A stretch of DNA of 64,000 nucleotides from Staphylococcus simulans (GTDB lineage Bacteria > Bacillota > Bacilli > Staphylococcales > Staphylococcaceae). The stretch's first letter is position 1. The number at the start of each line of letters is the position of its first letter. The position numbers and the translations under genes were made by a program. The notes under the pieces are model-generated. The model made no database searches, was not told the origin of the DNA, and was given only the letters and a program-made list of their open reading frames with translations. This document shows, piece after piece, positions 23,873-33,022 of the stretch. The DNA lies in contig NZ_MRZJ01000003.1 in assembly GCF_002994445.1 (NCBI RefSeq), positions 124,001-188,000 of the forward strand. The letters run 5' to 3'.

Positions 23873-24583
23873 ATGAAAATATATAGTCAAGGTGACCAAG
23901 CCATCGTGGTTTCTGTGGAAAAAGAAGTCACACAACATACAACAGAAGATTTGTTAGCATTGCGTAAATACTTATTAGATCAAAATTATCCGTTTATTAC
24001 TGAAATTGTGCCGACAGAATCGGATATGATGATTGTTTATAATGCGCGAGATATGATTAAGCATCACCATATCGCGTCTCCGTTTCAATACATGACGGAT
24101 TTGCTGCACTCTATTAAAATTGAAGTCAAACATGGTGATGCAGTGAATATGCCGACAGAATTACCAGTGTATTACGGCGGAGAATACGGACCGGATTTAG
24201 CTGAACTCGCAGCGTATTTCAAAATGACTGAAGAAGAATTTATTCAATTGCATGCGCATAAAACGTATTTCGTTTCAATGATGGGCTATTCACCTGGTTT
24301 TCCATATTTAACAGGATTGAATGAACGTATTTATGTCAATCATACGGGCAGCGAACAAAAATTTATTCCTGCAGGCTCAGTTATTTTAGAAGGTAAGAAA
24401 TGCGGTGTAGTGACAACAGATACATATGGCGACTGGCTTGTGATCGGTTATACACCTGTGCGTTTATTCAACCCTGAGAAAGAAGACTTTACTTTATTGA
24501 AATTAGGAGATACGGTGCGTTTTAAACCGGCAGATCCTGAAAATGCAGCAGTAGGAGGCAATGAGCATGTCAATCATAATTGA
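23873..24583 (+). CDS. pxpB: 5-oxoprolinase subunit PxpB (KipI-like)
   Basis: 236 residues, carboxyltransferase subunit C/D fold. Typical motifs: GDQAIVV at the N-terminus, VYYGGEYGPDLAELA, MGYSPGFPYLTGL and CGVVTTDTYGDWLVIGYTP. With PxpC and PxpA it cleaves 5-oxoproline to glutamate with ATP; the B. subtilis homologue KipI also inhibits KinA. pxpA is not adjacent here. Overlaps pxpC by 17 bases. Confidence 0.88.
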   Translation: MKIYSQGDQAIVVSVEKEVTQHTTEDLLALRKYLLDQNYPFITEIVPTESDMMIVYNARDMIKHHHIASPFQYMTDLLHSIKIEVKHGDAVNMPTELPVYYGGEYGPDLAELAAYFKMTEEEFIQLHAHKTYFVSMMGYSPGFPYLTGLNERIYVNHTGSEQKFIPAGSVILEGKKCGVVTTDTYGDWLVIGYTPVRLFNPEKEDFTLLKLGDTVRFKPADPENAAVGGNEHVNHN

Positions 24584-25571
24584 AAATCCAGGGCTGTTTT
24601 CTAGTTTCCAAGATTTTGGACGCCAAGGTTATGAACATGATGGCGTGATTCCCGGCGGTGCCCTTGATTTCCTAGCACATGAAATCGCAAACCGTCTGGT
24701 CGCAAATGATAAAAATGAAGCGACATTAGAAATGACGACAAAAATGGCACGTATCCGTTTTACAGAGCCCACATTAATTGCACTTTCCGGCGGCAACTTT
24801 AAAGCATGGACACAAAACATGCGTATTTTGCCGAATAAATTATATTTAGTTGAAAAAGGCGATGTCTTACAGTTTTCCGAATCTAACCGTACTTCACGCG
24901 TTTACTTAGCAATCGGCGGCGGTGTGGAATTAGAAGAGTGGCTCGGCTCAACTTCTACTGACTTCTTATCTAAAATCGGAGGCTATCAAGGACGTGCATT
25001 GCAGACAGGTGATGCAATCAATATGAAACGCAACTACACAAAACGTCATTTGAAGTTATTCGATAACTTGAAAGTCACACACAAGACAGACTGGGGTATT
25101 GACGGTTATGCGTTATCATTCAACTACATGTCTGATATGTTCCATGTTGTCTTAAATAAAGGTGCAGAGGACTTTGACGAAGAAACACTTAACCGATTTA
25201 CTTACGGAGAATACAAAGTAACCAGCAAAGCGAACCGTGCCGGTATGATTTTAGAAGGAGATCCGGTGAAAGCATTCTATGAAGATATGCCGCCGCACCA
25301 ATCAGTTAAGCGCGGTACGATTCAAGTGAAACGTGACGGTTCACCGATTATCTTATTAAATGATCATTATACACTAGGCAGTTATCCGCAGCTTGGAACG
25401 ATTGCAAGCTATCATTTAACAAAACTTGCACAAAAGCCGCAAGGTGCACGTTTGAAATTCCAATATATTGATGTGTACACAGCTGAAAGCAACTTAATGA
25501 AATACAGCAGCTGGCTGCAACAGTTGTTCCATGGTATTGAGTACCGTATGTTGCAAGAAATGCAGAAATAA
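24567..25571 (+). CDS. pxpC: 5-oxoprolinase subunit PxpC (KipA-like)
   Basis: 334 residues from ATG 24567; an ATG two codons earlier is only three bases from the AGGAGG and is less likely. Biotin-dependent carboxyltransferase-like fold with GLFSSFQDFGRQGYEHDGVIPGGALD at the N-terminus (positions about 7-32), LSGGNF, YLAIGGGV and SNRAGM-type SKANRAGMILEG. Partner of PxpB. Followed by a terminator, so the operon ends here. Confidence 0.87.
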   Translation: MSIIIENPGLFSSFQDFGRQGYEHDGVIPGGALDFLAHEIANRLVANDKNEATLEMTTKMARIRFTEPTLIALSGGNFKAWTQNMRILPNKLYLVEKGDVLQFSESNRTSRVYLAIGGGVELEEWLGSTSTDFLSKIGGYQGRALQTGDAINMKRNYTKRHLKLFDNLKVTHKTDWGIDGYALSFNYMSDMFHVVLNKGAEDFDEETLNRFTYGEYKVTSKANRAGMILEGDPVKAFYEDMPPHQSVKRGTIQVKRDGSPIILLNDHYTLGSYPQLGTIASYHLTKLAQKPQGARLKFQYIDVYTAESNLMKYSSWLQQLFHGIEYRMLQEMQK

Positions 25572-25590
25572 TAATAGAAATATCTAACTG

Positions 25591-25631
25591 AAAAAATCCG
25601 AGAGAAGTGACATGCTTTTCTCGGATTTTTT
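25591..25631 (+). terminator. Terminator of pxpBC
   Basis: AAAAAATCCGAGA...TCTCGGATTTTTT. Confidence 0.92.
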
Positions 25632-26132
25632 GCTGCCTGAAAATAATACCTGCTACTAGGGCTGGGGACTGATTTAAAATTGAAACAGCTGCTGTATAAT
25701 TTTACGTTATCAACACTTATACATTACGAAATTGATAAGCCTTAACACGCACTATGAACAGTTTTCAAATTACCTTATTAATAAATTAACATAGAAAAAA
25801 TAAAGTGTAATAAGTCATTTTTGCGTAAGATATTACTTGAAATGTAGTGTGAAATGTTCTATATTTAATTACTGTACTACGTGATTTTTGTTACAAGTAT
25901 GTTACAAAAAGTAGTGTTTGTAAATTTTTAGTGAATATGAAATTGAAAAAATGAAACGAAAAAAGATGTAACGATTGAAAATATAGACTGATAAAGCAGT
26001 TTTAACTGCTTTGCTTTTTATTGATTGGCCATTGAGCAGGAAGCCTTTCTAAGAGATACGATATAAAACGGGGAATGGTGCTGTTTGATGATTGATTGAA
26101 TACTAAAATAACAAATAACGGGGGAGACACAC
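25632..26132 (+). other. Long AT-rich leader/promoter region of ltaS
   Basis: About 500 bases without a gene. A hairpin AAAGCAGTT-TT-AACTGCTTT with GCTTTTTATT lies at 25993-26020 and may terminate a short transcript or act as a leader element. The rest is AT-rich with no recognisable operator or small gene. Confidence 0.45.
25993..26020 (+). terminator. Terminator-like hairpin upstream of ltaS
   Basis: A nine-base-pair stem with a two-base loop and a T-rich tail. No gene stands directly before it. Confidence 0.5.
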
Positions 26133-28079
26133 ATGAGTCTGCAGAAAAAGAAAATAAGCATATTTGTCTTCTTCTTGCTTACCGTACTAACCGTAAGTTT
26201 GAAGACGTATTTTGCTTATTATGTTGATTTTTCTTTAGGAGTTAAGGGATTAGTCCAAAATTTGATTTTGTTAATGAATCCATACAGCTTACTCGCATTA
26301 ATTCTTAGCGTATTCTTGTTCTTTAAAGGTAAGAAAGCGTTCTGGTTTATGCTTATCGGCGGATTCTTATTAACTTTCTTGCTTTACGCGAACGTTGTTT
26401 ATTTTAGATTCTTCTCAGACTTTTTAACATTCAGTACTTTAAATCAAGCAGGCAACGTTGAATCTATGGGCGGTGCAGTATCTGCGTCGTTCAAATGGTA
26501 TGACTTCGTATACTTCATTGATACGATTGTTTACCTGTTTATCTTAATCTTTAAATCAAGCTGGTTAAATACACGTACTTTCAGCAAGAAGTTCGTACCA
26601 GTTGTAATGGCAGTTTCAGTTGCTTTATTCTTCTTGAACTTAGCATTTGCGGAAACTGACCGTCCTGAATTATTAACTCGTACATTCGACCATAAGTATC
26701 TAGTTAAATATCTTGGACCTTACAACTTCACAGTTTATGATGGTGTGAAATCTATTCAAAACCATCAAGAAAAAGCAATGGCATCTGAAGATGATTTAAC
26801 AAAAGTACTTAACTATACAAAACAAAGACAATCAGAAGTAAAACCTAATCCAGAATACTTTGGTGCAGGTAAAAAGAAAAATGTTATTAAAATCCATTTA
26901 GAAAGTTTCCAAACTTTCTTGATCAACAAAAAAGTCAATGGTAAAGAAGTAACGCCATTCCTTAACAAATTGTCATCTGGACAAGAAGGTTACAGATATT
27001 ATCCAAACTTCTTCCACCAAACTGGACAAGGTAAAACATCTGATGCGGAATTTACAATGGATAACAGCTTATACGGTTTACCGCAAGGTTCAGCTTATTC
27101 ATTGAAAGGTTCTAACACGTATCAATCATTACCTGCCATTCTTGATCAAAAACGCGGTTATACAAGCAATGTAATGCATGGTGACTACAAAACTTTCTGG
27201 AACCGTGACCAAGTCTATAAACATTTCGGTATCGACAAATTCTACGATGCAACATACTATGACATGAGTCCGGAAAACATCGAAAACTTAGGGTTGAAAG
27301 ATAAACCGTTCTTCAAAGAATCAGCGGAATATCAATCTAAGATGAAGAAACCATTCTACTCACACTTGATTACATTGACAAACCATTATCCATTCACTTT
27401 ATCTCCGGATGAAGCGGGAATTGAAAAACCAAACACTGGTGATTCAACTGTAGATGGTTATGTTCAAACTGCGAACTATATGGATAGTGCATTAGAAGAA
27501 TATATCAACGAATTGAAGAAAAAAGGTCTTTATGATGACTCAGTGATCATCATTTATGGTGACCACTACGGTATTTCTGAAAACCATAATAAAGCAATGG
27601 AAAAACTTTTAGGCGAAGAAATTACACCAGCGAAATTCATGGATTTGAACCGTACTGGTTTATGGATGAAAGTTCCTGGTAAAGAAGGCGGCGTAGACAA
27701 TACATACGGCGGACAAATCGACGTAATGCCTACATTGCTTAACTTAGAAGGTATCAATACAGATAACTTCTTAATGCTGGGTACAGATTTATTATCTAAA
27801 AACCATAAAGAAGTAGTACCATTCAGAAACGGTGATTTCATCACTCCTGAATACAAATATGTAAATGGTAAAGCATACGATAATAAAACGAACCAACCAT
27901 TGCCTAAAGAACCTGCAGACTTGCAGAAAAATAAACAACAAGTTGAAAAAGACTTGGAAATGAGCGACAGCGTTCTTAATGGTGATTTATTCAGATTCTA
28001 TAAAAACCCAGATTTCAAAAAAATTGATCCATCTAAATATCAATATAAAGCAGGACCAAAAGGTTCTGAGAAAAAATAA
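26133..28079 (+). CDS. ltaS: Lipoteichoic acid synthase
   Basis: 648 residues. Five N-terminal transmembrane helices (about 8-170), then an AMA-S218 signal peptidase cleavage site and the extracellular sulfatase-like domain. Active-site residues are seen: Glu257 in IHLESFQ, nucleophile Thr302 in [11 protein letters not shown], and metal ligands in YGDHYG. It polymerises glycerol phosphate from phosphatidylglycerol into lipoteichoic acid. The ATG follows ACGGGGGAG. Monocistronic with its own terminator. Confidence 0.95.
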   Translation: MSLQKKKISIFVFFLLTVLTVSLKTYFAYYVDFSLGVKGLVQNLILLMNPYSLLALILSVFLFFKGKKAFWFMLIGGFLLTFLLYANVVYFRFFSDFLTFSTLNQAGNVESMGGAVSASFKWYDFVYFIDTIVYLFILIFKSSWLNTRTFSKKFVPVVMAVSVALFFLNLAFAETDRPELLTRTFDHKYLVKYLGPYNFTVYDGVKSIQNHQEKAMASEDDLTKVLNYTKQRQSEVKPNPEYFGAGKKKNVIKIHLESFQTFLINKKVNGKEVTPFLNKLSSGQEGYRYYPNFFHQTGQGKTSDAEFTMDNSLYGLPQGSAYSLKGSNTYQSLPAILDQKRGYTSNVMHGDYKTFWNRDQVYKHFGIDKFYDATYYDMSPENIENLGLKDKPFFKESAEYQSKMKKPFYSHLITLTNHYPFTLSPDEAGIEKPNTGDSTVDGYVQTANYMDSALEEYINELKKKGLYDDSVIIIYGDHYGISENHNKAMEKLLGEEITPAKFMDLNRTGLWMKVPGKEGGVDNTYGGQIDVMPTLLNLEGINTDNFLMLGTDLLSKNHKEVVPFRNGDFITPEYKYVNGKAYDNKTNQPLPKEPADLQKNKQQVEKDLEMSDSVLNGDLFRFYKNPDFKKIDPSKYQYKAGPKGSEKK

Positions 28080-28105
28080 TCAATGATAAACAGATTATTG
28101 AATTG

Positions 28106-28139
28106 AACGGGCAAATCCGAAAAGGGTTTGCCCGTTTTT
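28106..28139 (+). terminator. Terminator of ltaS
   Basis: AACGGGCAAA...TTTGCCCGTT followed by a T run. Confidence 0.93.
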
Positions 28140-28205
28140 ATTTTTGCATTCGAAAATCTTTACAAAACCTTAATATTTAACTCGCTTACAAGAACCTGTA
28201 AGAGT

Positions 28206-28226
28206 ATCTTTTGAGCCTCAAAAGAT
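28206..28226 (+). promoter_or_regulatory. Near-perfect inverted repeat on the abcF promoter (candidate operator)
   Basis: ATCTTTTGAG and CTCAAAAGAT flank a single C: ten-base arms without mismatch. TATAAT follows at 28228-28233, so the repeat covers the spacer and the -35 position. I do not know the regulator. Confidence 0.6.
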
Positions 28227-28279
28227 GTATAATATATAGAACTGAAAATTGAGATATGTAGAGGACTACCTCAATTGAT

Positions 28280-28309
28280 ATGAACGGATTGAACAAAGCG
28301 GAGGCATGA
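28280..28309 (+). other. Possible nine-codon leader frame in front of abcF
   Basis: ATG at 28280 reads MNGLNKAEA and stops at TGA 28307-28309, one base before the abcF ATG, through the abcF ribosome binding site. A GAGG-ACTA-CCTC mini-hairpin lies at 28261-28272. Leader peptides control some ABC-F genes; whether this one is translated is unknown. Confidence 0.3.
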
Positions 28310-28310
28310 C

Positions 28311-30182
28311 ATGGAAGCATATAAAATTGAACATTTACATAAATCATACGCAGATAAGATTGTTTTTGATGACTTGCACTTATCTGTCTCAGAGCATGAA
28401 CGAATTGGACTTGTAGGTATTAATGGGACAGGGAAGAGTACTTTATTAAAAGTGATTGCAGGACTAGATGATGACTTTGAAGCAGAAGTCAATTGTCCGA
28501 ATGCTTATCGCATACGCTATTCTTCGCAAAAACAAGACTTGAATCAAGACCATACAGTGCTTGAAGAAGTATTAAGTGCAGATACAGATGCTGTAAAGCT
28601 CATTAAAAATTATGAAACAGCGGTACAGCGCTACAGCGAAACGCAAAGTGATAAAGACTTCCAACAAATGATGAACGCACAAGAAGCAATGGATCAAGCT
28701 GAAGCATGGGATTACAGTGCTGAAGTGAAAACGATTCTATCTAAGCTCGGCATTCATGATACATCTAAACCAGTAAGTGCGTTATCTGGCGGTCAGCAAA
28801 AGCGTGTGGTTTTAGCAAAAACTTTAATTGAACAACCGGACTTATTGCTATTAGACGAACCGACCAACCATTTAGATTTTGATTCGATTAAATGGTTGAT
28901 TAATTACGTAAAGCAATATCCGCACACTGTCTTGTTTGTGACGCATGATCGTTATTTCTTAAATGAAGTATCGACACGCATTGTGGAATTGGACAGAGGC
29001 AAATTAACTACCTATCCCGGCAATTATGAAGACTATATTGCGATGCGTGCTGAAAATGAACAAATCGAACAGCAGCAAAATCAAAAAGCACGTCAATTGT
29101 ATAAACAAGAACTTGCATGGATGCGTGCGGGTGCTAAAGCCAGAACGACTAAGCAGCAAGCACGTATTAATCGTTTCGGCGACTTAGAAGCACAAGTGAA
29201 GAATCAAACAACAAGAGAAAGCGGACAGCTGAATTTGGCACATTCAAGACTAGGCAAGCAAGTCTTTGAATTAGATGATGTATCGAAACGTATCGGAGGT
29301 AAGACATTATTTGAGCATGTGACGCAAATTATTCAAAACGGCCAGCAAATCGGTATTGTGGGACCGAATGGTGCAGGTAAAACGACGTTATTGAATATAT
29401 TAGCTGGAGAAGATACAGACTTTGACGGTGATTTGAAAATCGGATTAACTGTAAAAACAGCTTATTTCAAACAAACTGATGAGCGATTAGACAGAGATAT
29501 ACGTGTCATTGATTTCTTGCGTGAAGAAAGCGAAGTCGCAAAAGAAAAAGACGGCACAACTGTTTCAGTCACACAATTGTTAGAACGTTTCTTATTCCCA
29601 AGTGCAACACACGGTAAGAAAGTTTATAAATTATCCGGCGGAGAACAAAAACGTTTGTATTTGCTGAGATTGTTGGTGCATCAACCGAATGTGTTATTGC
29701 TTGATGAGCCGACCAATGACTTGGATACTGAAACATTAACAATCCTTGAAGACTATATTGCGACGTTCGGAGGTACAGTCATCACTGTCAGCCACGATCG
29801 CTACTTCTTAAATAAAGTGGCACAAGAATATTGGTATGTACATGATGGGAAAATCGAACGTGTTATCGGAAGCTTTGAGGATTATGAAAATTATAAACAA
29901 GCACAAGAAAAACAAAAAGAAACTGTGAAAACACAGTCGAAAGCACCGAAAGAAAGACAAAGAAAAGGGTTGTCTTATAAAGAAAAACGTGAATACGAAA
30001 CTGTTATGGAACGTATTGAACAAGCAGAAACGCGTCTAGAGGAAATTGAACAAGAGATGATAGACGCAAGCGACGACTACGGCAAAATTCAAGAATTAAA
30101 CACAGAGAAAGAAGCGTTAGAAACACAGTACGAAGCTGACATCACACGATGGAGCGAGCTTGAAGAATTAAAAGAACAATAA
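28311..30182 (+). CDS. ABC-F family ATPase (YfmR/Uup-like)
   Basis: 623 residues, two ABC ATPase domains in one chain and no membrane segments. Walker A motifs GINGTGKST (about 36-44) and GPNGAGKTT (about 350-358), signatures LSGGQQKR and LSGGEQKR, the interdomain linker rich in Lys/Arg, and a C-terminal coiled-coil (about 560-620). ABC-F proteins act on the ribosome; YfmR in B. subtilis helps at stalled polyproline sites. GCGGAGG precedes the ATG. recQ follows 12 bases downstream and is probably in the same operon. Confidence 0.88.
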   Translation: MEAYKIEHLHKSYADKIVFDDLHLSVSEHERIGLVGINGTGKSTLLKVIAGLDDDFEAEVNCPNAYRIRYSSQKQDLNQDHTVLEEVLSADTDAVKLIKNYETAVQRYSETQSDKDFQQMMNAQEAMDQAEAWDYSAEVKTILSKLGIHDTSKPVSALSGGQQKRVVLAKTLIEQPDLLLLDEPTNHLDFDSIKWLINYVKQYPHTVLFVTHDRYFLNEVSTRIVELDRGKLTTYPGNYEDYIAMRAENEQIEQQQNQKARQLYKQELAWMRAGAKARTTKQQARINRFGDLEAQVKNQTTRESGQLNLAHSRLGKQVFELDDVSKRIGGKTLFEHVTQIIQNGQQIGIVGPNGAGKTTLLNILAGEDTDFDGDLKIGLTVKTAYFKQTDERLDRDIRVIDFLREESEVAKEKDGTTVSVTQLLERFLFPSATHGKKVYKLSGGEQKRLYLLRLLVHQPNVLLLDEPTNDLDTETLTILEDYIATFGGTVITVSHDRYFLNKVAQEYWYVHDGKIERVIGSFEDYENYKQAQEKQKETVKTQSKAPKERQRKGLSYKEKREYETVMERIEQAETRLEEIEQEMIDASDDYGKIQELNTEKEALETQYEADITRWSELEELKEQ

Positions 30183-30194
30183 GGGGTCAAGATT

Positions 30195-31973
30195 ATGGAA
30201 ACGACATTATCGCATTATTTTGGATATAAAGATTTCCGTCCAGGGCAGAAGGAAATCATATCTAAAATTTTAGACAAACAAAATGTCCTGGGGGTTTTAC
30301 CTACAGGCGGCGGTAAATCATTATGTTATCAAGTACCGGGACTCATTATGGGTGGCGTTACGGTAGTCATCAGTCCATTGATTTCATTGATGAAAGACCA
30401 AGTGGATCAGTTGAAAGCAATGGGTATTCGCGCTGCTTATCTGAACAGCAGCTTGTCTCAAAAGGAGCAGCGTGCGATTGAAGCAGAATTAAAACGTGGC
30501 GACATTCAGTTCTTGTATGTCGCACCAGAGCGTTTTGACAATGGTCAATTTATGAAGCTGATGTTCGGATTAGATATTCATTTAATCGCTTTTGATGAAG
30601 CACACTGTATTTCTAAATGGGGGCACGATTTCAGACCGAGTTATCAGCAAGTCATTGATAAAGTTATGAGTCTGCCTCAAGACTTTGCGATTGCGGCATT
30701 GACAGCTACAGCAACAGTTGAAGTTCAAAAAGACATTATGGAACGTTTGCATATTGCTTTTAGCAATCGTGTAAAAACAAGCGTTAAACGTCCGAACCTT
30801 GTCTTTAAAGTGAATTCAACGTATCAAAGACAGAAGTTCGTCTTAGAGTATGTGAAAGAACATGACCATCAAGCAGGCATTATTTATTGTTCGACTCGCA
30901 AACAAGTCGAAGAGCTGCAGCAAGTGTTTGAAGATCAAAAAATCAACAGTACGATTTATCACGCAGGTTTAACGAATAAAGAGCGTGAAGAAGCACAAAA
31001 CGACTTTGTCTTCGACCGTACGAAAGTAGTCATTGCGACCAACGCATTCGGTATGGGTATCGATAAATCGAATGTCAGATATGTCATCCATTACAATATG
31101 CCGGGTGATTTAGAATCTTATTATCAAGAAGCTGGGCGTGCCGGACGTGACGGCTTAACAAGTGAATGTATTCTATTGTACAGCGATCGTGATATCAGCT
31201 TGCATCAATTCTTTATTTCATCTTCTAAAGGGGATGATGATTATAAAGAGAAAATGGGTGAAAAGCTGAATAAAATGATTCAATATACCAAGACAAAGAA
31301 ATGTCTGGAAGCTACTTTAGTCCATTACTTTGAACCAAATGAAAAGCTTGAAGAATGCGGACGCTGCAGCAACTGCAGAAATGAAAATAAAACATACGAT
31401 ATGACGAATGAAGCGAAGAAAATCATCAGTTGTATTGTACGCATGAAGCAGCAAGAAACGTACGGCGTAATCATTCAAGTGCTCAGGGGAGAAACGTCAG
31501 ACTATGTGAAGTACAACCAGTATGACAAACTTTCAACGTTCGGTATTATGAAAGAATATACTACATCAGAATGCAGTCATTTGATAGATGAATTACGCTT
31601 TAAAGGCTTCTTAAATGAAAATGATGAAGTTTTAACTTGTGATAAAAAGGTTAAGAAAGTATTAAATGAGGGGTTAAAAATTTATACTGTACCATTTAAG
31701 AAGAAATCACGAGAAAAAGTAAATATTAATACGATTGAAGGCGTTGATCGCGCTTTATACGATGCACTTGTTCAAGTACGTCAACAATTAAGCGAGAAGC
31801 TGAATGTGGCACCTATCAGTATTTTTACAGACTTTACTTTGGAAGAGTTTGCGAAACGCAAACCAGAATCTAAACAAGAAATGATTGCGATAGATGGTGT
31901 CGGCAGTTATAAATTAAAACATTACTGTCCTCAATTTATTGAAACCATTCATAACTATAAAGCACAGGTATAG
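30195..31973 (+). CDS. recQ: ATP-dependent DNA helicase RecQ
   Basis: 592 residues. Helicase domains with Walker A LPTGGGKS (about 36-43), DEAH box FDEAHC, motif VI AGRAGRDG; zinc-binding RQC region with CLEATLVHYF and CGRCSNC; HRDC domain at about 510-590. A 3'-5' helicase for recombination and fork repair. The ATG follows AAGGGG. Downstream of the ABC-F gene, with a terminator after it. Confidence 0.94.
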   Translation: METTLSHYFGYKDFRPGQKEIISKILDKQNVLGVLPTGGGKSLCYQVPGLIMGGVTVVISPLISLMKDQVDQLKAMGIRAAYLNSSLSQKEQRAIEAELKRGDIQFLYVAPERFDNGQFMKLMFGLDIHLIAFDEAHCISKWGHDFRPSYQQVIDKVMSLPQDFAIAALTATATVEVQKDIMERLHIAFSNRVKTSVKRPNLVFKVNSTYQRQKFVLEYVKEHDHQAGIIYCSTRKQVEELQQVFEDQKINSTIYHAGLTNKEREEAQNDFVFDRTKVVIATNAFGMGIDKSNVRYVIHYNMPGDLESYYQEAGRAGRDGLTSECILLYSDRDISLHQFFISSSKGDDDYKEKMGEKLNKMIQYTKTKKCLEATLVHYFEPNEKLEECGRCSNCRNENKTYDMTNEAKKIISCIVRMKQQETYGVIIQVLRGETSDYVKYNQYDKLSTFGIMKEYTTSECSHLIDELRFKGFLNENDEVLTCDKKVKKVLNEGLKIYTVPFKKKSREKVNINTIEGVDRALYDALVQVRQQLSEKLNVAPISIFTDFTLEEFAKRKPESKQEMIAIDGVGSYKLKHYCPQFIETIHNYKAQV

Positions 31974-31982
31974 AGGAAATAT

Positions 31983-32034
31983 AATAATAACAGCAAGTAT
32001 CACAATGATTAATGTGTAAGCTTGCTGTTATTTT
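31983..32034 (+). terminator. Terminator of abcF-recQ
   Basis: AATAACAGCAAG pairs perfectly with CTTGCTGTTATT, followed by TTTTT. Confidence 0.9.
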
Positions 32035-32065
32035 TTAAAACGAATAGAATGCAGGTGAATAAAGC

Positions 32066-33022
32066 ATGATAGAATTTAAGAACGTTTCAAAGCAGTACGG
32101 CAATAAAACAGTAGTCGATAATGTCAGCTTTAATGTTGAAGAAGGAGAATTCTTCGTGTTAATCGGACCATCAGGAAGTGGTAAGACAACAACTTTGAAA
32201 ATGATTAACCGGTTGATTCCGCTCACAAAAGGATACATTTATTTTAAAGATAAGCCGATCAGCGACTTCCCAGTTTACGAAATGCGATGGGATATCGGCT
32301 ATGTGCTCCAGCAAATTGCGCTGTTTCCGCATATGACGGTGAAAGAAAATATTGCACAAGTGCCTCAAATGAAAGGCTGGGACAAGACTAAAATCGACCA
32401 GCGCATTGATGAATTATTAGAAATGGTTAATTTAGATCCTGATACATATCGCGATCGCAAACCTGATGAGTTATCAGGCGGCCAACGTCAACGTGTCGGT
32501 GTTGTACGTGCACTGGCTGCAGATCCTCCAATGATATTAATGGATGAACCTTTCAGTGCATTAGACCCGATCAGCCGCACAAAACTGCAAGAAGATTTGA
32601 TTGAACTGCAATCAAAAATCAAGAAAACGATTGTATTTGTGACACATGATATTAACGAAGCTATGAAATTAGCAGATCGTATCTGCTTATTAAATGAGGG
32701 ACGTGTAGAGCAAATCGATACACCGGATGGTTTCTTAGATCATCCTAAAAATGAGTTTGTCCGACACTTCATCAGTCAATATGATCAAGTCAACGCACCA
32801 AGACTGACACTTGAAACGATTTTACGTGCAACAAAACTGAAAGCGATTGATACTGCACAGGAATTGCCTGTCGTTTCTGCAGATGCTCCGCTCAATAAAG
32901 TGTATGAAGATTTAGCACATGCGGATGGTGTTGCGGTTGAGCAGCAAGGGCAGCTGCATTTATTAACACGAGAAGATGTCTTTAAGTTCTTAGCACAAAA
33001 TAAGAGAGGTGACGTATCATGA
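32066..33022 (+). CDS. ABC transporter ATPase, OpuC/EgtU type
   Basis: 318 residues. Walker A GPSGSGKTT (about 34-42), Q-loop, LSGGQRQRVGVVRAL and Walker B MILMDEPFSALDP; a C-terminal tail (about 245-318) that resembles a single degenerate CBS domain. It energises the fused permease/binding protein encoded next, overlapping by four bases. The family moves quaternary amines such as glycine betaine, carnitine or choline; a subgroup (EgtU) imports ergothioneine. Confidence 0.88.
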   Translation: MIEFKNVSKQYGNKTVVDNVSFNVEEGEFFVLIGPSGSGKTTTLKMINRLIPLTKGYIYFKDKPISDFPVYEMRWDIGYVLQQIALFPHMTVKENIAQVPQMKGWDKTKIDQRIDELLEMVNLDPDTYRDRKPDELSGGQRQRVGVVRALAADPPMILMDEPFSALDPISRTKLQEDLIELQSKIKKTIVFVTHDINEAMKLADRICLLNEGRVEQIDTPDGFLDHPKNEFVRHFISQYDQVNAPRLTLETILRATKLKAIDTAQELPVVSADAPLNKVYEDLAHADGVAVEQQGQLHLLTREDVFKFLAQNKRGDVS

